Shown one piece after another: positions 5,842 through 12,133 of a stretch of 12,133 nt of DNA. The notes beneath the pieces were generated by a model that saw nothing but the letters and a program-made list of their open reading frames with translations, did no database searches and was not told the DNA's origin. A program made the translations under genes and the position numbers. The number at the start of each line of letters is the position of its first letter. Position 1 is the stretch's first letter. Source of the stretch: Coriobacteriaceae bacterium (GTDB lineage Bacteria > Actinomycetota > Coriobacteriia > Anaerosomatales > SLCP01); contig PWVH01000064.1 of NCBI GenBank assembly GCA_003563465.1, positions 1-12,133 of the forward strand. The letters run 5' to 3'.

Positions 5842-7056
5842 GTGCATCGCAGCCGCGCATACATCTCTCTACTCATCTGCCTTGTCTTCCTGTTCTTTGC
5901 CGTACCGGTGGCCCCCGGCGCCAGCCGCTCGGAGATCGATGCTTCCCGCCAACGCGCGCAGGACGCACGCGAAGCCGCCAAGCAGGCAGAGGAGAAGGCC
6001 GAGCAGTTCCGCGCGGAAGCCCGTCAGCTCGACGAAGCCATCTCCGATCTCAACGCGCAGATTCGTGAACTCGATCCCGAAATCACCGAAGCTGCGTCGA
6101 GCGCTTCCCGCCTCAGAGCAGAGGTAGAGAGCCTCAAGATGGATATCGCGGCCACAGAGGCGGAGATCGAGGCGACCGAAGCCGAATACGAATACCAACA
6201 GAAGCTGCTCAACGACCGCATGACGGCCTCTTACAAGCAAGGCAATTCCTTCTACCTCGATCTCGTGTTGAACGCCAAGAGCATCACCGACCTCATCGCG
6301 CGCACGACTCTGGTTCAGCGTGTCATCTCAGCGAACAACGACGTGGCGTTGACGCTCATATACACGCAGGAGCAACTCGAGTCGGCCAGATCCGATCTGG
6401 ACCGCAAGCTGACGGCCGTGGCAGCCAAGCGCGCCGAGGCCGATGCTGTTGAAAAGAATCTGCGCAGCCTGCGCTCCCAGCGTCAGTCTGCTCTCAACCA
6501 CCAGCAGGCGGCACAAAGAGAGAAGACCTCCCTAATGGAGGCAAGCGAAGACGACGCCCAACGCTGGAAAGCCCAGGCCGAAGAGGAGGAAGCCGCTGCC
6601 AGACGCATGGAGGCAGAACTCCGGGCCTCCGCCTCGACCGGCTCGGGCGAGTACACGGGCGGTGTCATGGCGTGGCCCGTGCCTGGCGGGACACTCACCT
6701 CTCCCTACGGTTGGAGGATACATCCGATCTTCGGGTCAAAGCGGTTCCATCATGGCATCGACATAACCCGAGGCAGCGGCACCATCGTGGCAGCGGCCGA
6801 TGGCGAAGTCATTCGGGCCAGTTACGGCTGGAACGGCGGCTACGGCAATCTCGTCGTCCTCGACCACGGCGAGGGCGTGACTACGCTATACGCGCACATT
6901 CTCGACGGAGGTATCAACGTCTCCAGCGGTCAGCAGGTGAGCAAAGGCCAGCCGATCGCCCTCGTCGGTTCCACCGGATACTCGACCGGTCCCCACCTGC
7001 ACTTCGAGGTGCGCATCAACGGGGCGTCGACCGATCCGATGGCTTACCTCCGCTAG
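5842..7056 (+). CDS. Secreted coiled-coil M23 family peptidoglycan endopeptidase
   Basis: 404 residues. It cuts peptide cross-links in the cell wall. Residues 1-28 are a signal peptide. Residues about 30-130 and 165-262 are long, Ala/Glu/Arg-rich coiled coils, split by a less charged section containing SFYLDLVLNAKSITDLIARTT in two halves (136-156). The C-terminal M23 domain (about 276-402) keeps the zinc and catalytic residues: H303 and D307 (HHGID), H352 (YAH), and H385/H387 in GPHLHFE. The layout matches the CwlO/PcsB/EnvC type, whose coiled coils usually answer to FtsEX; no ftsEX is in the window. The start is GTG 5842, with GGAGGT at 5827-5832, 9 bases upstream; that site lies in a predicted stem. 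The gene is convergent with pth. Confidence 0.94.
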   Translation: MHRSRAYISLLICLVFLFFAVPVAPGASRSEIDASRQRAQDAREAAKQAEEKAEQFRAEARQLDEAISDLNAQIRELDPEITEAASSASRLRAEVESLKMDIAATEAEIEATEAEYEYQQKLLNDRMTASYKQGNSFYLDLVLNAKSITDLIARTTLVQRVISANNDVALTLIYTQEQLESARSDLDRKLTAVAAKRAEADAVEKNLRSLRSQRQSALNHQQAAQREKTSLMEASEDDAQRWKAQAEEEEAAARRMEAELRASASTGSGEYTGGVMAWPVPGGTLTSPYGWRIHPIFGSKRFHHGIDITRGSGTIVAAADGEVIRASYGWNGGYGNLVVLDHGEGVTTLYAHILDGGINVSSGQQVSKGQPIALVGSTGYSTGPHLHFEVRINGASTDPMAYLR

Positions 7057-7084
7057 GGACGTGCGCGCTCTTCGCGACGGCGAC

Positions 7085-7681
7085 TCAGGCGGGTCCATCC
7101 CCCGGCAAGAGCGGCTCCTGACTGTTGAACTCGTTCATCGCCGAGTCGACACCGTGCTCGATTATGTGTAGAACCGCACGCGTGCCGAGGAGTACTGCCT
7201 GCCCCATCGCATCGGCGGCAGCGGCACTCATCGGCTCTAAGACGTAGTCGGCCGGATCCTGCCGCCCAGGAGGGCGACCCACCCCGATGCGCACACGCAG
7301 GTAATCCCCGCTCTCCAAACGCTCGTGCAAGGAACGCAACCCCTTGTGGCCGCCGTGCCCGCCTCCCTGCTTGACTCGAATGGTGCCCTCGAGCAGGTCG
7401 ATGTCATCGTGGACCACTATCAGCCTCTCCATAGGGACCTCGTAGGCCTCGACAAGCGTGGCGACCGAACGTCCCGATACGTTCATGAAGGTCTGCGGCT
7501 TGGCTAGAACGACAGCCTCCTCGCCAAGAAGAACCTCGGCGATTCGAGCACCGCCCGCATCGCGCCAATAGCTCGCGCGCAATTCGTCGCCGAGATGATC
7601 GACGACCATGAATCCCGCATTGTGGCGGCTGAGCTCGTATCGCAGGCCCGGATTGCCGAGACCGGCCACTAGGTGGGTCAT
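7085..7681 (-). CDS. pth: Peptidyl-tRNA hydrolase
   Basis: 198 residues, normal length. It frees tRNA from peptidyl-tRNA dropped by ribosomes, in the cytoplasm. Catalytic landmarks: N10 and H20 in GLGNPGLRYELSRHNAGF (7-24), FMN at 65-67, and D93 in HDDIDL. The later substrate-binding motif reads GGHGGHKGLRS, with Lys113 where E. coli Pth has Asn114. The start is ATG 7681, 6 bases after the rplY stop. The nearest good Shine-Dalgarno (AGGAGG) is formed by the last Glu codons of rplY, so translation is probably coupled. It is the last gene of the glmU–prs–rplY–pth series here and converges on the M23 gene. Confidence 0.96.
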   Translation of the reverse strand: MTHLVAGLGNPGLRYELSRHNAGFMVVDHLGDELRASYWRDAGGARIAEVLLGEEAVVLAKPQTFMNVSGRSVATLVEAYEVPMERLIVVHDDIDLLEGTIRVKQGGGHGGHKGLRSLHERLESGDYLRVRIGVGRPPGRQDPADYVLEPMSAAAADAMGQAVLLGTRAVLHIIEHGVDSAMNEFNSQEPLLPGDGPA

Positions 7682-7687
7682 GCGGCC

Positions 7688-8356
7688 CTAGTCCTCCTCG
7701 GAGGTACCTTCCTCCTCCTCGGCCTCCTCGGCAGGCTCCTCTCCGACAAGCTCGGGCTCGAGTTCTTCCTCGACCTCTTCCTCTTCGACGGGCTCCGCAG
7801 TCGGAAGCGTGATCGAACATATCGTGGCTTCGGGGTCGTCGACGATCTCCACACCCTCGGGCGCCTCGATGTCGGCGACGTTCACGGAGTCACCGATCTC
7901 GAGTTCGGAAACGTCTACCTCGATCGAATCCGGAAGAGCGACCGGGAGCGCCTCGACGAGCACTTCGCGCAGACTGTGCATGAGTATCCCGCCGGCCTTG
8001 ACACCGGGGGCGTCGCCCACGAAGTGGAAGGAGACCTTAGCCTGAAGCTTCTCGTCCATGCGGATAGCCAGAAAGTCCACGTGGAGAATGGTTCCCTTGA
8101 CCGGACTGTGCTGCACCTCTTTGATGACGGCGTTGATCGGCTTCTTCTCGCCTTCGATGGCGATGGTGACCAACGTCGAGCCAGCCCCGTGGTGAGACAT
8201 CATGACCTCGAAGTCGTGACGCTCGAGAGCAAGCGACATCGTCTCTCGGCCGGCTCCGTAGAGCACTGCCGGGATGAGCCCAGCCTTGGCCAAACGGCGG
8301 TTGGCTTTCCCGTGAACCTTGCGGGGCTGGGCCGTGATTGCGGTCGTTTCGGTCAT
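7688..8356 (-). CDS. rplY: Ribosomal protein bL25, long form (TL5/Ctc)
   Basis: 222 residues. It binds 5S rRNA in the large ribosomal subunit; the long Ctc form is linked to general stress in Bacillus. Residues 1-97 form the L25 domain (RKVHGKANRRLAKAGLIPAV near 12-31, then LHVDFLAI at 91-98). Residues about 98-186 form the TL5 beta domain (ADIEAPEGVEI, 161-171). Residues 187-222 are an acidic tail with about 20 Glu in 36 positions, common in actinobacterial members. The start is ATG 8356 with GGGAG at 8367-8371, 10 bases upstream. It lies between prs and pth as in many Gram-positive genomes. Confidence 0.96.
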   Translation of the reverse strand: MTETTAITAQPRKVHGKANRRLAKAGLIPAVLYGAGRETMSLALERHDFEVMMSHHGAGSTLVTIAIEGEKKPINAVIKEVQHSPVKGTILHVDFLAIRMDEKLQAKVSFHFVGDAPGVKAGGILMHSLREVLVEALPVALPDSIEVDVSELEIGDSVNVADIEAPEGVEIVDDPEATICSITLPTAEPVEEEEVEEELEPELVGEEPAEEAEEEEGTSEED

Positions 8357-8407
8357 GTGGGTCGTTCTCCCTTCTTGGAGCCTGTCTCGTCGATGAAAGC
8401 GAAGCCG

Positions 8408-9370
8408 TCAGAGCTGGAAGTCTGGATCGAAGAGTTCCGACACCGACTCGTCCTTGTACACGTTCTGGATAGCATGGGCAAAGAGTGGTGCCACGCTCAG
8501 CACTCTTATCTTTCCGCCGCCCTTCTCACTCGGGACGGGCAACGTGTTGGTCACCACAACCTCCCTTATGGGTGAAGATTCGATTCTCTCGTAGGCCGGA
8601 GGGGAGAATATCCCGTGGGTCGCGGACACGTACACGGCCTTGGCGCCGTTGTTCATCAGACTACTGGCGCCTTCTGTGACCGAGCCGGCGGTGTCGATCA
8701 TGTCGTCGATGACGATGCAGTTGTGATCCTCCACCACGCCGATGACGTGAGTGATCTCTGCCACGTTGTGCTCCGGACGACCCTTGTGCATGATCGCCAA
8801 GGTTCCTCCCAGCATGTCGGCGAACTTCTTGGCGACCTTCACGCGACCGACATCCGGAGAGACCACGCAGATGTTGTCGAGCGAAAGGCTCTCGAAGTAG
8901 TCCGCGAGGATGGGCAGCGCCGTCAGGTGATTCACCGGCTGATCGAAGAAGCCTTGTATCTGACCCTGATGCAGATCCATCGTGATCACGCGGCTTACAC
9001 CCGCCACCGTCATCAGATCCGCGATGAGTTTGGCCGTAATCGGCTCTCTCGCAGCGGACTTCTTGTCTTGCCGTGCGTAGCCATAGTGGCTTACGACTGC
9101 GGTGATCTTCCTCGCGCTGGCCCGCTTGGCTGCGTCCGACATGATCAGCAGCTCCATGATGGAATCGTTGACGGGCTCGCACGCGGATTGCAGCAGGAAC
9201 ACATCGGCGCCGCGCACGCTCTCAAGAAAGCGAACGTATATCTCACCGTTCGCGAACTTCGATATCTTGACGTTGCCGAGTTCGATGCCGAGATACTGGG
9301 CCACCCCCTCGGCCAGCTCGAGGTTCGAGGTGCCCGCGAACACCATCATGCGCTTGTCGCTCTCCGCCAT
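8408..9370 (-). CDS. prs: Ribose-phosphate pyrophosphokinase (PRPP synthetase)
   Basis: 320 residues, the normal class I size. It makes phosphoribosyl pyrophosphate from ribose 5-phosphate and ATP for purine, pyrimidine, His, Trp and NAD synthesis. Visible: the ATP-side loop YGYARQDKKSAAREP (96-110), DLHQGQIQGFFDQPVNH (132-148), SPDVGRVKVAKKFA (171-184) and the PRPP-binding loop CIVIDDMIDTAGSVTEGA (218-235). The start is ATG 9370, with GGAAGG at 9377-9382, 6 bases upstream. It follows glmU by 28 bases and precedes rplY by 51, in the usual order, and is likely co-transcribed with glmU. Confidence 0.97.
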   Translation of the reverse strand: MAESDKRMMVFAGTSNLELAEGVAQYLGIELGNVKISKFANGEIYVRFLESVRGADVFLLQSACEPVNDSIMELLIMSDAAKRASARKITAVVSHYGYARQDKKSAAREPITAKLIADLMTVAGVSRVITMDLHQGQIQGFFDQPVNHLTALPILADYFESLSLDNICVVSPDVGRVKVAKKFADMLGGTLAIMHKGRPEHNVAEITHVIGVVEDHNCIVIDDMIDTAGSVTEGASSLMNNGAKAVYVSATHGIFSPPAYERIESSPIREVVVTNTLPVPSEKGGGKIRVLSVAPLFAHAIQNVYKDESVSELFDPDFQL

Positions 9371-9398
9371 CGTAAGCCTTCCTTCGTGCGCCTAGCGC

Positions 9399-10781
9399 CT
9401 ACTCCCGCTCGTGTCGTGCGCGCCGCTTGGCAGCCCAACCTTCTATCTCGCGTTGCTCGCTGCGTTCGATTCCGAGCGCCCCTGGAGAGACATCGCGCGT
9501 GATAGCACTTGCCGCTCCGGTCACCGCGCCCTCGCCGATTCGCACGGGGGCCACCAGCATGGTATCAGAGCCGATAAACGCACCGTCTTCTATCACCGTC
9601 GGGTACTTGCCGTATCCGTCGTAATTGCAGGTGATGGTACCCGCTCCGACATTGACGCCCTTTCCGATGATGGCGTCTCCAATGTAGGAGAGGTGTGGCA
9701 CTTTGGACCCTTCCCCCACCGAGGAGTTCTTTATCTCCACGCACGACCCGGCCTTAGCTGCCGGTCCTAACACGGCTCCGGGTCTCAGATAGGCCACGGG
9801 CCCCACGGTAGCACCCCGGCCTACATCGGCCTGCACGAGGACGGACGAATCCACCGAGGCGTCATCGGCAACGACGGAGTCCGTCACTCTGGTGTTCGGG
9901 CCTACCACGGCGCGCTCGCCTATGCGTGTCGCGCCCATGAGAAACGTCATGGGCAGGATCTCCGTGTCGCGCCCGATCTCGACATCGGGACCGATCCAGA
10001 CCAGCTCGGGATCGGTGATGGTCACCCCGGACAGCATGTGCTCTTCGTTTATGCGCCTCTGCATCACCTTCGCGGCTTCTGCGAGCTGTACGCGAGAGTT
10101 CACGCCAAGCATCTCGCGAAAGTCTTCGACGAACATCGAGACCACGCCGAGGCCCTTCGCCACGAACAGCCCCACCATGTCGGTCAGGTAGAGTTCCCCT
10201 TGGACGTTTTCTGTGGTGAGCCGGTCCAGATGCTTGAAGAGGACTGGAGCATCGAAGCAGTAGGCGCCGGTGTTGATTTCTTCGATCTCGCGCTGCTCGT
10301 CCGAGCAGTCCTTGTCCTCGACTATGGCGGTCAAGTCTCCGGCCTCATCGCGAACGACCCGACCGTATCCGGCCGGGTCCGGGACACGAGCGGTGAGGGC
10401 GGATAGACCTGTACCGCTTTCCTCGCGCGCTTTCACGAGCGCGGCTAGCGTCGCGGGGCGGACGAGAGGCGAATCCCCGGAGAGCACGAGCAACGAGCCC
10501 GTGGCCCCTTCGAGGACCTCGCGCGCGCACATCACAGCGTGACCCGTGCCCAGCTGCCGGTCCTGACGCACGCATTCGACGCCAGGAAGGAGTCCCTCGA
10601 CAGCCTCTGCTCCATGGCCCGTGGTGACGACGATGCGTTCACAGCCGGCCTCCTCGGCTGCGCGGACCACATAGGAGACCATCGGTACCCCCAAGATCCT
10701 ATGCGCCACCTTGGGAAGCGCAGACTTCATGCGGGTACCCTCACCAGCAGCGAGGATGAGTGCAGTCGCGTTGGCGCCCAT
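9399..10781 (-). CDS. glmU: Bifunctional UDP-N-acetylglucosamine pyrophosphorylase / glucosamine-1-phosphate acetyltransferase
   Basis: 460 residues. It acetylates glucosamine 1-phosphate and then joins it to UTP, giving UDP-GlcNAc for peptidoglycan. The N-terminal uridylyltransferase (1 to about 230) shows LILAAGEGTRMKSALPK (8-24), metal-site D103 (LSGDSP) and N228. The left-handed beta-helix acetyltransferase (about 252-445) shows YLRPG (331-335), catalytic H363 (VPHLSYIGD) and NYDG (386-389). An in-frame ATG exists at 10799, but AAAGGAG (10788-10794) lies downstream of it and 6 bases before ATG 10781, which decides the start. A weak TATAGA (10810-10815) with CTGATT 17 bases upstream might be its own promoter. 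Otherwise it is read through from the tRNA-Gln or spoVG. Confidence 0.96.
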   Translation of the reverse strand: MGANATALILAAGEGTRMKSALPKVAHRILGVPMVSYVVRAAEEAGCERIVVTTGHGAEAVEGLLPGVECVRQDRQLGTGHAVMCAREVLEGATGSLLVLSGDSPLVRPATLAALVKAREESGTGLSALTARVPDPAGYGRVVRDEAGDLTAIVEDKDCSDEQREIEEINTGAYCFDAPVLFKHLDRLTTENVQGELYLTDMVGLFVAKGLGVVSMFVEDFREMLGVNSRVQLAEAAKVMQRRINEEHMLSGVTITDPELVWIGPDVEIGRDTEILPMTFLMGATRIGERAVVGPNTRVTDSVVADDASVDSSVLVQADVGRGATVGPVAYLRPGAVLGPAAKAGSCVEIKNSSVGEGSKVPHLSYIGDAIIGKGVNVGAGTITCNYDGYGKYPTVIEDGAFIGSDTMLVAPVRIGEGAVTGAASAITRDVSPGALGIERSEQREIEGWAAKRRARHERE

Positions 10782-10787
10782 GGCGCA

Positions 10788-10794
10788 CTCCTTT
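10788..10794 (-). promoter_or_regulatory. Shine-Dalgarno sequence that fixes the glmU start
   Basis: AAAGGAG on the minus strand, 6 bases before ATG 10781. It lies inside the 6-codon extension that an upstream ATG (10799) would add, so it argues for the shorter protein. Confidence 0.75.
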
Positions 10795-10845
10795 GACATC
10801 GTGTTCGGCTCTATACGGAGACTCTGCGTCCGAATCAGATCTGTG

Positions 10846-10920
10846 TGGCTGGGGCGGTAGGATTCGAACCTACGGATGGCGGATCCAAAGTCCGCTGCCT
10901 TACCACTTGGCTACGCCCCA
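10846..10920 (-). tRNA. tRNA-Gln (anticodon TTG)
   Basis: 75 bases with the CCA end encoded. The acceptor arm TGGGGCG pairs fully with CGCCCCA. The anticodon stem GCGGA/TCCGC holds loop CTTTGGA, giving anticodon TTG (reads CAA and, by wobble, CAG). The T arm carries GGTTCGAATCC. The first pair T1-A72 and discriminator G73 agree with known glutamine tRNA identity. It lies between spoVG and glmU on the same strand. Confidence 0.97.
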
Positions 10921-10931
10921 GAGCAAACCGA

Positions 10932-10961
10932 AGTGTAGGTAAGGCTTGAGCAGCAGGTCAA
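10932..10961 (-). promoter_or_regulatory. Putative sigma-A-type promoter of tRNA-Gln
   Basis: Minus strand: TTGACC (10956-10961; 5 of 6) and TACACT (10932-10937; 4 of 6), 18 bases apart. The -10 ends 11 bases before the mature 5' end of the tRNA, a normal distance. It may also supply glmU and the genes after it. Confidence 0.55.
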
Positions 10962-10981
10962 ATCGGCTCGTTCCTGCCACC

Positions 10982-11275
10982 CTAAACGGAGTCTTGCTCT
11001 GACTCCTTCGCGAAGGCCTCGATGCCGCCGTCTTCGTCGAACTGTTCGAGTACCGCCTGCTGGATGCTCTCACGAGCATCGCTGTTGATCGGATGACAGA
11101 TGTCGCGGAAGTCCCCGTTGGGCAGCTTGCGCGACGGCATCGCTACGAACAGACCTTTCTCGCCGTTGACGACTCTCAAGTCGTGCACGACGAAGGCATC
11201 ATCGATGACTATGCTGGCAATGGCGCATACCTTGTTCATGGATACGGGACGCAAGGTCACTTTGGTGATCTCCAT
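10982..11275 (-). CDS. spoVG: SpoVG family regulator
   Basis: 97 residues. SpoVG is a small site-specific DNA/RNA-binding regulator, known in Bacillus for effects on septation in sporulation and in other bacteria for virulence and envelope genes. Visible: the N-terminal strand MEITKVTLRPV, then VIDDAFVVHDLRVVNGEKG (23-41), the signature FVAMPSRKLPNGDFRDICHPI (43-63, read in two parts: FVAMPSRK and GDFRDICHPI) and a helical acidic end. The start is ATG 11275 with GGGGGA at 11281-11286, 5 bases upstream. Its place before glmU is the same as in Firmicutes. In a probably non-sporulating actinobacterium its role is not known. Confidence 0.95.
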   Translation of the reverse strand: MEITKVTLRPVSMNKVCAIASIVIDDAFVVHDLRVVNGEKGLFVAMPSRKLPNGDFRDICHPINSDARESIQQAVLEQFDEDGGIEAFAKESEQDSV

Positions 11276-11365
11276 TCGTCTCCCCCTTCGTGCGCGTTCT
11301 CAGAGATCCCGGAAACCCGTCTCGCCCGCAAACACGTGCGAACAACAGAGGTCCCCCTTTTCCTC

Positions 11366-12133
11366 CTATTCTGTACCGATCCGCTCGTTCCTACCGTCCT
11401 TTCGCTCGAAGAGTACCCGCTCGGTGACAACGACGTCTACGGGCTTGTCCACATCGGCCCCTATCGATCCATGTGTCGTGTAGATTGCCGCGCCTCGGCC
11501 TCCTATGAGATCTCCGAGCTTGGCCTCGACCTCAGAGGCGGTCAATCTGCCGAGCAAGAGACGAAGAACGAACTTCACGCCGATGATGCGTGCCATCGCC
11601 AGAGGGTTCTTGCGGGTGTTGAATACCCGGCCCCCGATCTCGCGATTGCGATACACGAGCACGGGATCCACGAGCATCATATTGCCGCCAGTGACCTTCC
11701 CTTCAGCGAGACGGACAAACGTTCGCTCGCTGCCTGGGAACTGCTCGAGCATGATTGTATCCCTGATGAGCGGATAGGTAATCTCGGCGCCACTCGCTAG
11801 ACTCAGTCGGACGAAATCGTCGACCGCCTCGCCGGTAAGCGCGGGTATGTCGCCGGTACAGAGCAAAACGAACCGCTCGGTGCGAAAAGCCCCCACGCCT
11901 GCCAGCACGTTCTCTACGAATGAGCCGTTCGAGACCACAAGCTTGTCTGCTCGATCCGCCCACGAACCTAGTCTCTCGGCCGTAGGCACGACCACGGCCA
12001 CCTCGTGTATCGTCTCGGCCGCATTCAAGGCGTCGACGACCCACTCCACCATCGGCTTGCCCGCTACCGGAAGTAGTCCTTTGAAACGGCAGGAGGGATC
12101 GATAACCGCTCCGTCACCGCCGGCGAGCACGAC
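11366..12133 (-). CDS. MobA-like nucleotidyltransferase, N-terminus cut by window edge
   Basis: 255 residues visible; the true start is beyond 12133. It begins with VVLAGGDGAVIDPSCRF followed by KGLLPVAGKPMVEWV, the phosphate-binding loop and lysine of GT-A-type nucleotidyltransferases (MobA, GlmU, IspD relatives). TGDIPALTGEAVDDF is the metal-site strand with its Asp. The stretch between the glycines and the lysine is longer than in MobA. Substrate cannot be told from the sequence: a sugar, cofactor or cobinamide nucleotidyltransferase are all possible. It ends with TAG at 11366-11368, 90 bases before spoVG. Its final codons may overlap a spoVG promoter. The fold is confident, the reaction unknown. 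Confidence 0.85.
   Translation of the reverse strand, partial: VVLAGGDGAVIDPSCRFKGLLPVAGKPMVEWVVDALNAAETIHEVAVVVPTAERLGSWADRADKLVVSNGSFVENVLAGVGAFRTERFVLLCTGDIPALTGEAVDDFVRLSLASGAEITYPLIRDTIMLEQFPGSERTFVRLAEGKVTGGNMMLVDPVLVYRNREIGGRVFNTRKNPLAMARIIGVKFVLRLLLGRLTASEVEAKLGDLIGGRGAAIYTTHGSIGADVDKPVDVVVTERVLFERKDGRNERIGTE
11368..11394 (-). promoter_or_regulatory. Possible sigma-H-like promoter of spoVG
   Basis: Minus strand: GTAGGAACG (11386-11394) fits the Bacillus sigma-H -35 form RnAGGAwWW in 7 of 9 positions. ACAGAAT (11368-11374) fits RnnGAAT fully, and the 11-base gap is the expected spacing. It lies in the last codons of the upstream gene and would give a leader of about 85 bases. spoVG is sigma-H-controlled in Bacillus. 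A chance match is quite possible. Confidence 0.25.

Noticed and set aside
7057..7084. Bidirectional terminator between the M23 gene and pth
   Set aside because: Only a 4-bp CGCG stem with a 5-base loop and no T-tract on either strand.
7673..8575. 300-codon open frame on the plus strand opposite rplY and the end of prs
   Set aside because: Its Leu-rich start is the antisense of the Glu-codon tail of L25; the minus strand carries clear family proteins with ribosome-binding sites.
8615..9502. 295-codon open frame on the plus strand opposite prs
   Set aside because: Composition is a His/Arg/Val-rich shadow of prs; no recognisable domain.
11308..11322. Short upstream reading frame (GTG, about 11 codons) in the spoVG leader
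   Set aside because: No ribosome-binding site at a suitable distance; probably chance.
11093..11800. 235-codon open frame on the plus strand opposite spoVG and the nucleotidyltransferase
   Set aside because: It spans two real minus-strand genes and has no family resemblance.

Overview
The window looks like a high-GC (roughly 60 % by eye), anaerobic, Gram-positive bacterium, most likely from the Coriobacteriia/Anaerosomatales side of Actinobacteria. The reasons are a spoVG–glmU–prs–rplY(ctc)–pth cluster, the electron-bifurcating transhydrogenase pair nfnA–nfnB of anaerobes, an L25/Ctc protein with a very acidic tail, and frequent GTG starts. The assignment is an inference from gene content; no taxonomic marker such as rRNA is present. 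I found no mobile element, CRISPR array or rRNA. There is no gene-free stretch above 300 bases; the largest gaps are 5661-5841 and 1703-1861.

Left part, minus strand (1-1702): a response regulator with a receiver and a LytTR DNA-binding domain. It overlaps by 4 bases (GTGA) a secreted, membrane-anchored beta-rich protein that runs off the left edge. A TATACT -10 box and a 9-bp stem-loop precede the regulator.

Middle-left (1862-5248): nfnA and nfnB (minus, overlapping by 13 bases) encode a flavin-based electron-bifurcating NADH-dependent ferredoxin:NADP+ oxidoreductase. Divergent from them is apbE (plus), a lipoprotein FMN transferase. The 106-base region between them carries a plausible nfnA promoter.

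Middle (5283-7056): a small DUF4870-type membrane protein (minus) is divergent from a secreted coiled-coil M23 peptidase (plus). The peptidase leader can fold into a stem-loop that covers its own ribosome-binding site, which I consider the best lead in the window.

Right part, all minus (7085-12133): a MobA-like nucleotidyltransferase (cut by the right edge), spoVG, tRNA-Gln(TTG), glmU, prs, rplY/ctc and pth. This is the well-known housekeeping cluster joining cell-wall precursor synthesis (GlmU), PRPP supply (Prs) and translation (L25, Pth), with a tRNA gene inserted between spoVG and glmU. In Bacillus mfd follows pth; here the convergent M23 gene is found instead. No canonical hairpin-plus-U-tract terminator was recognised anywhere.

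Most of the window is ordinary core genome. The less-explained parts are the regulator/secreted-protein pair, the structured M23 leader and an ApbE with an altered central motif.
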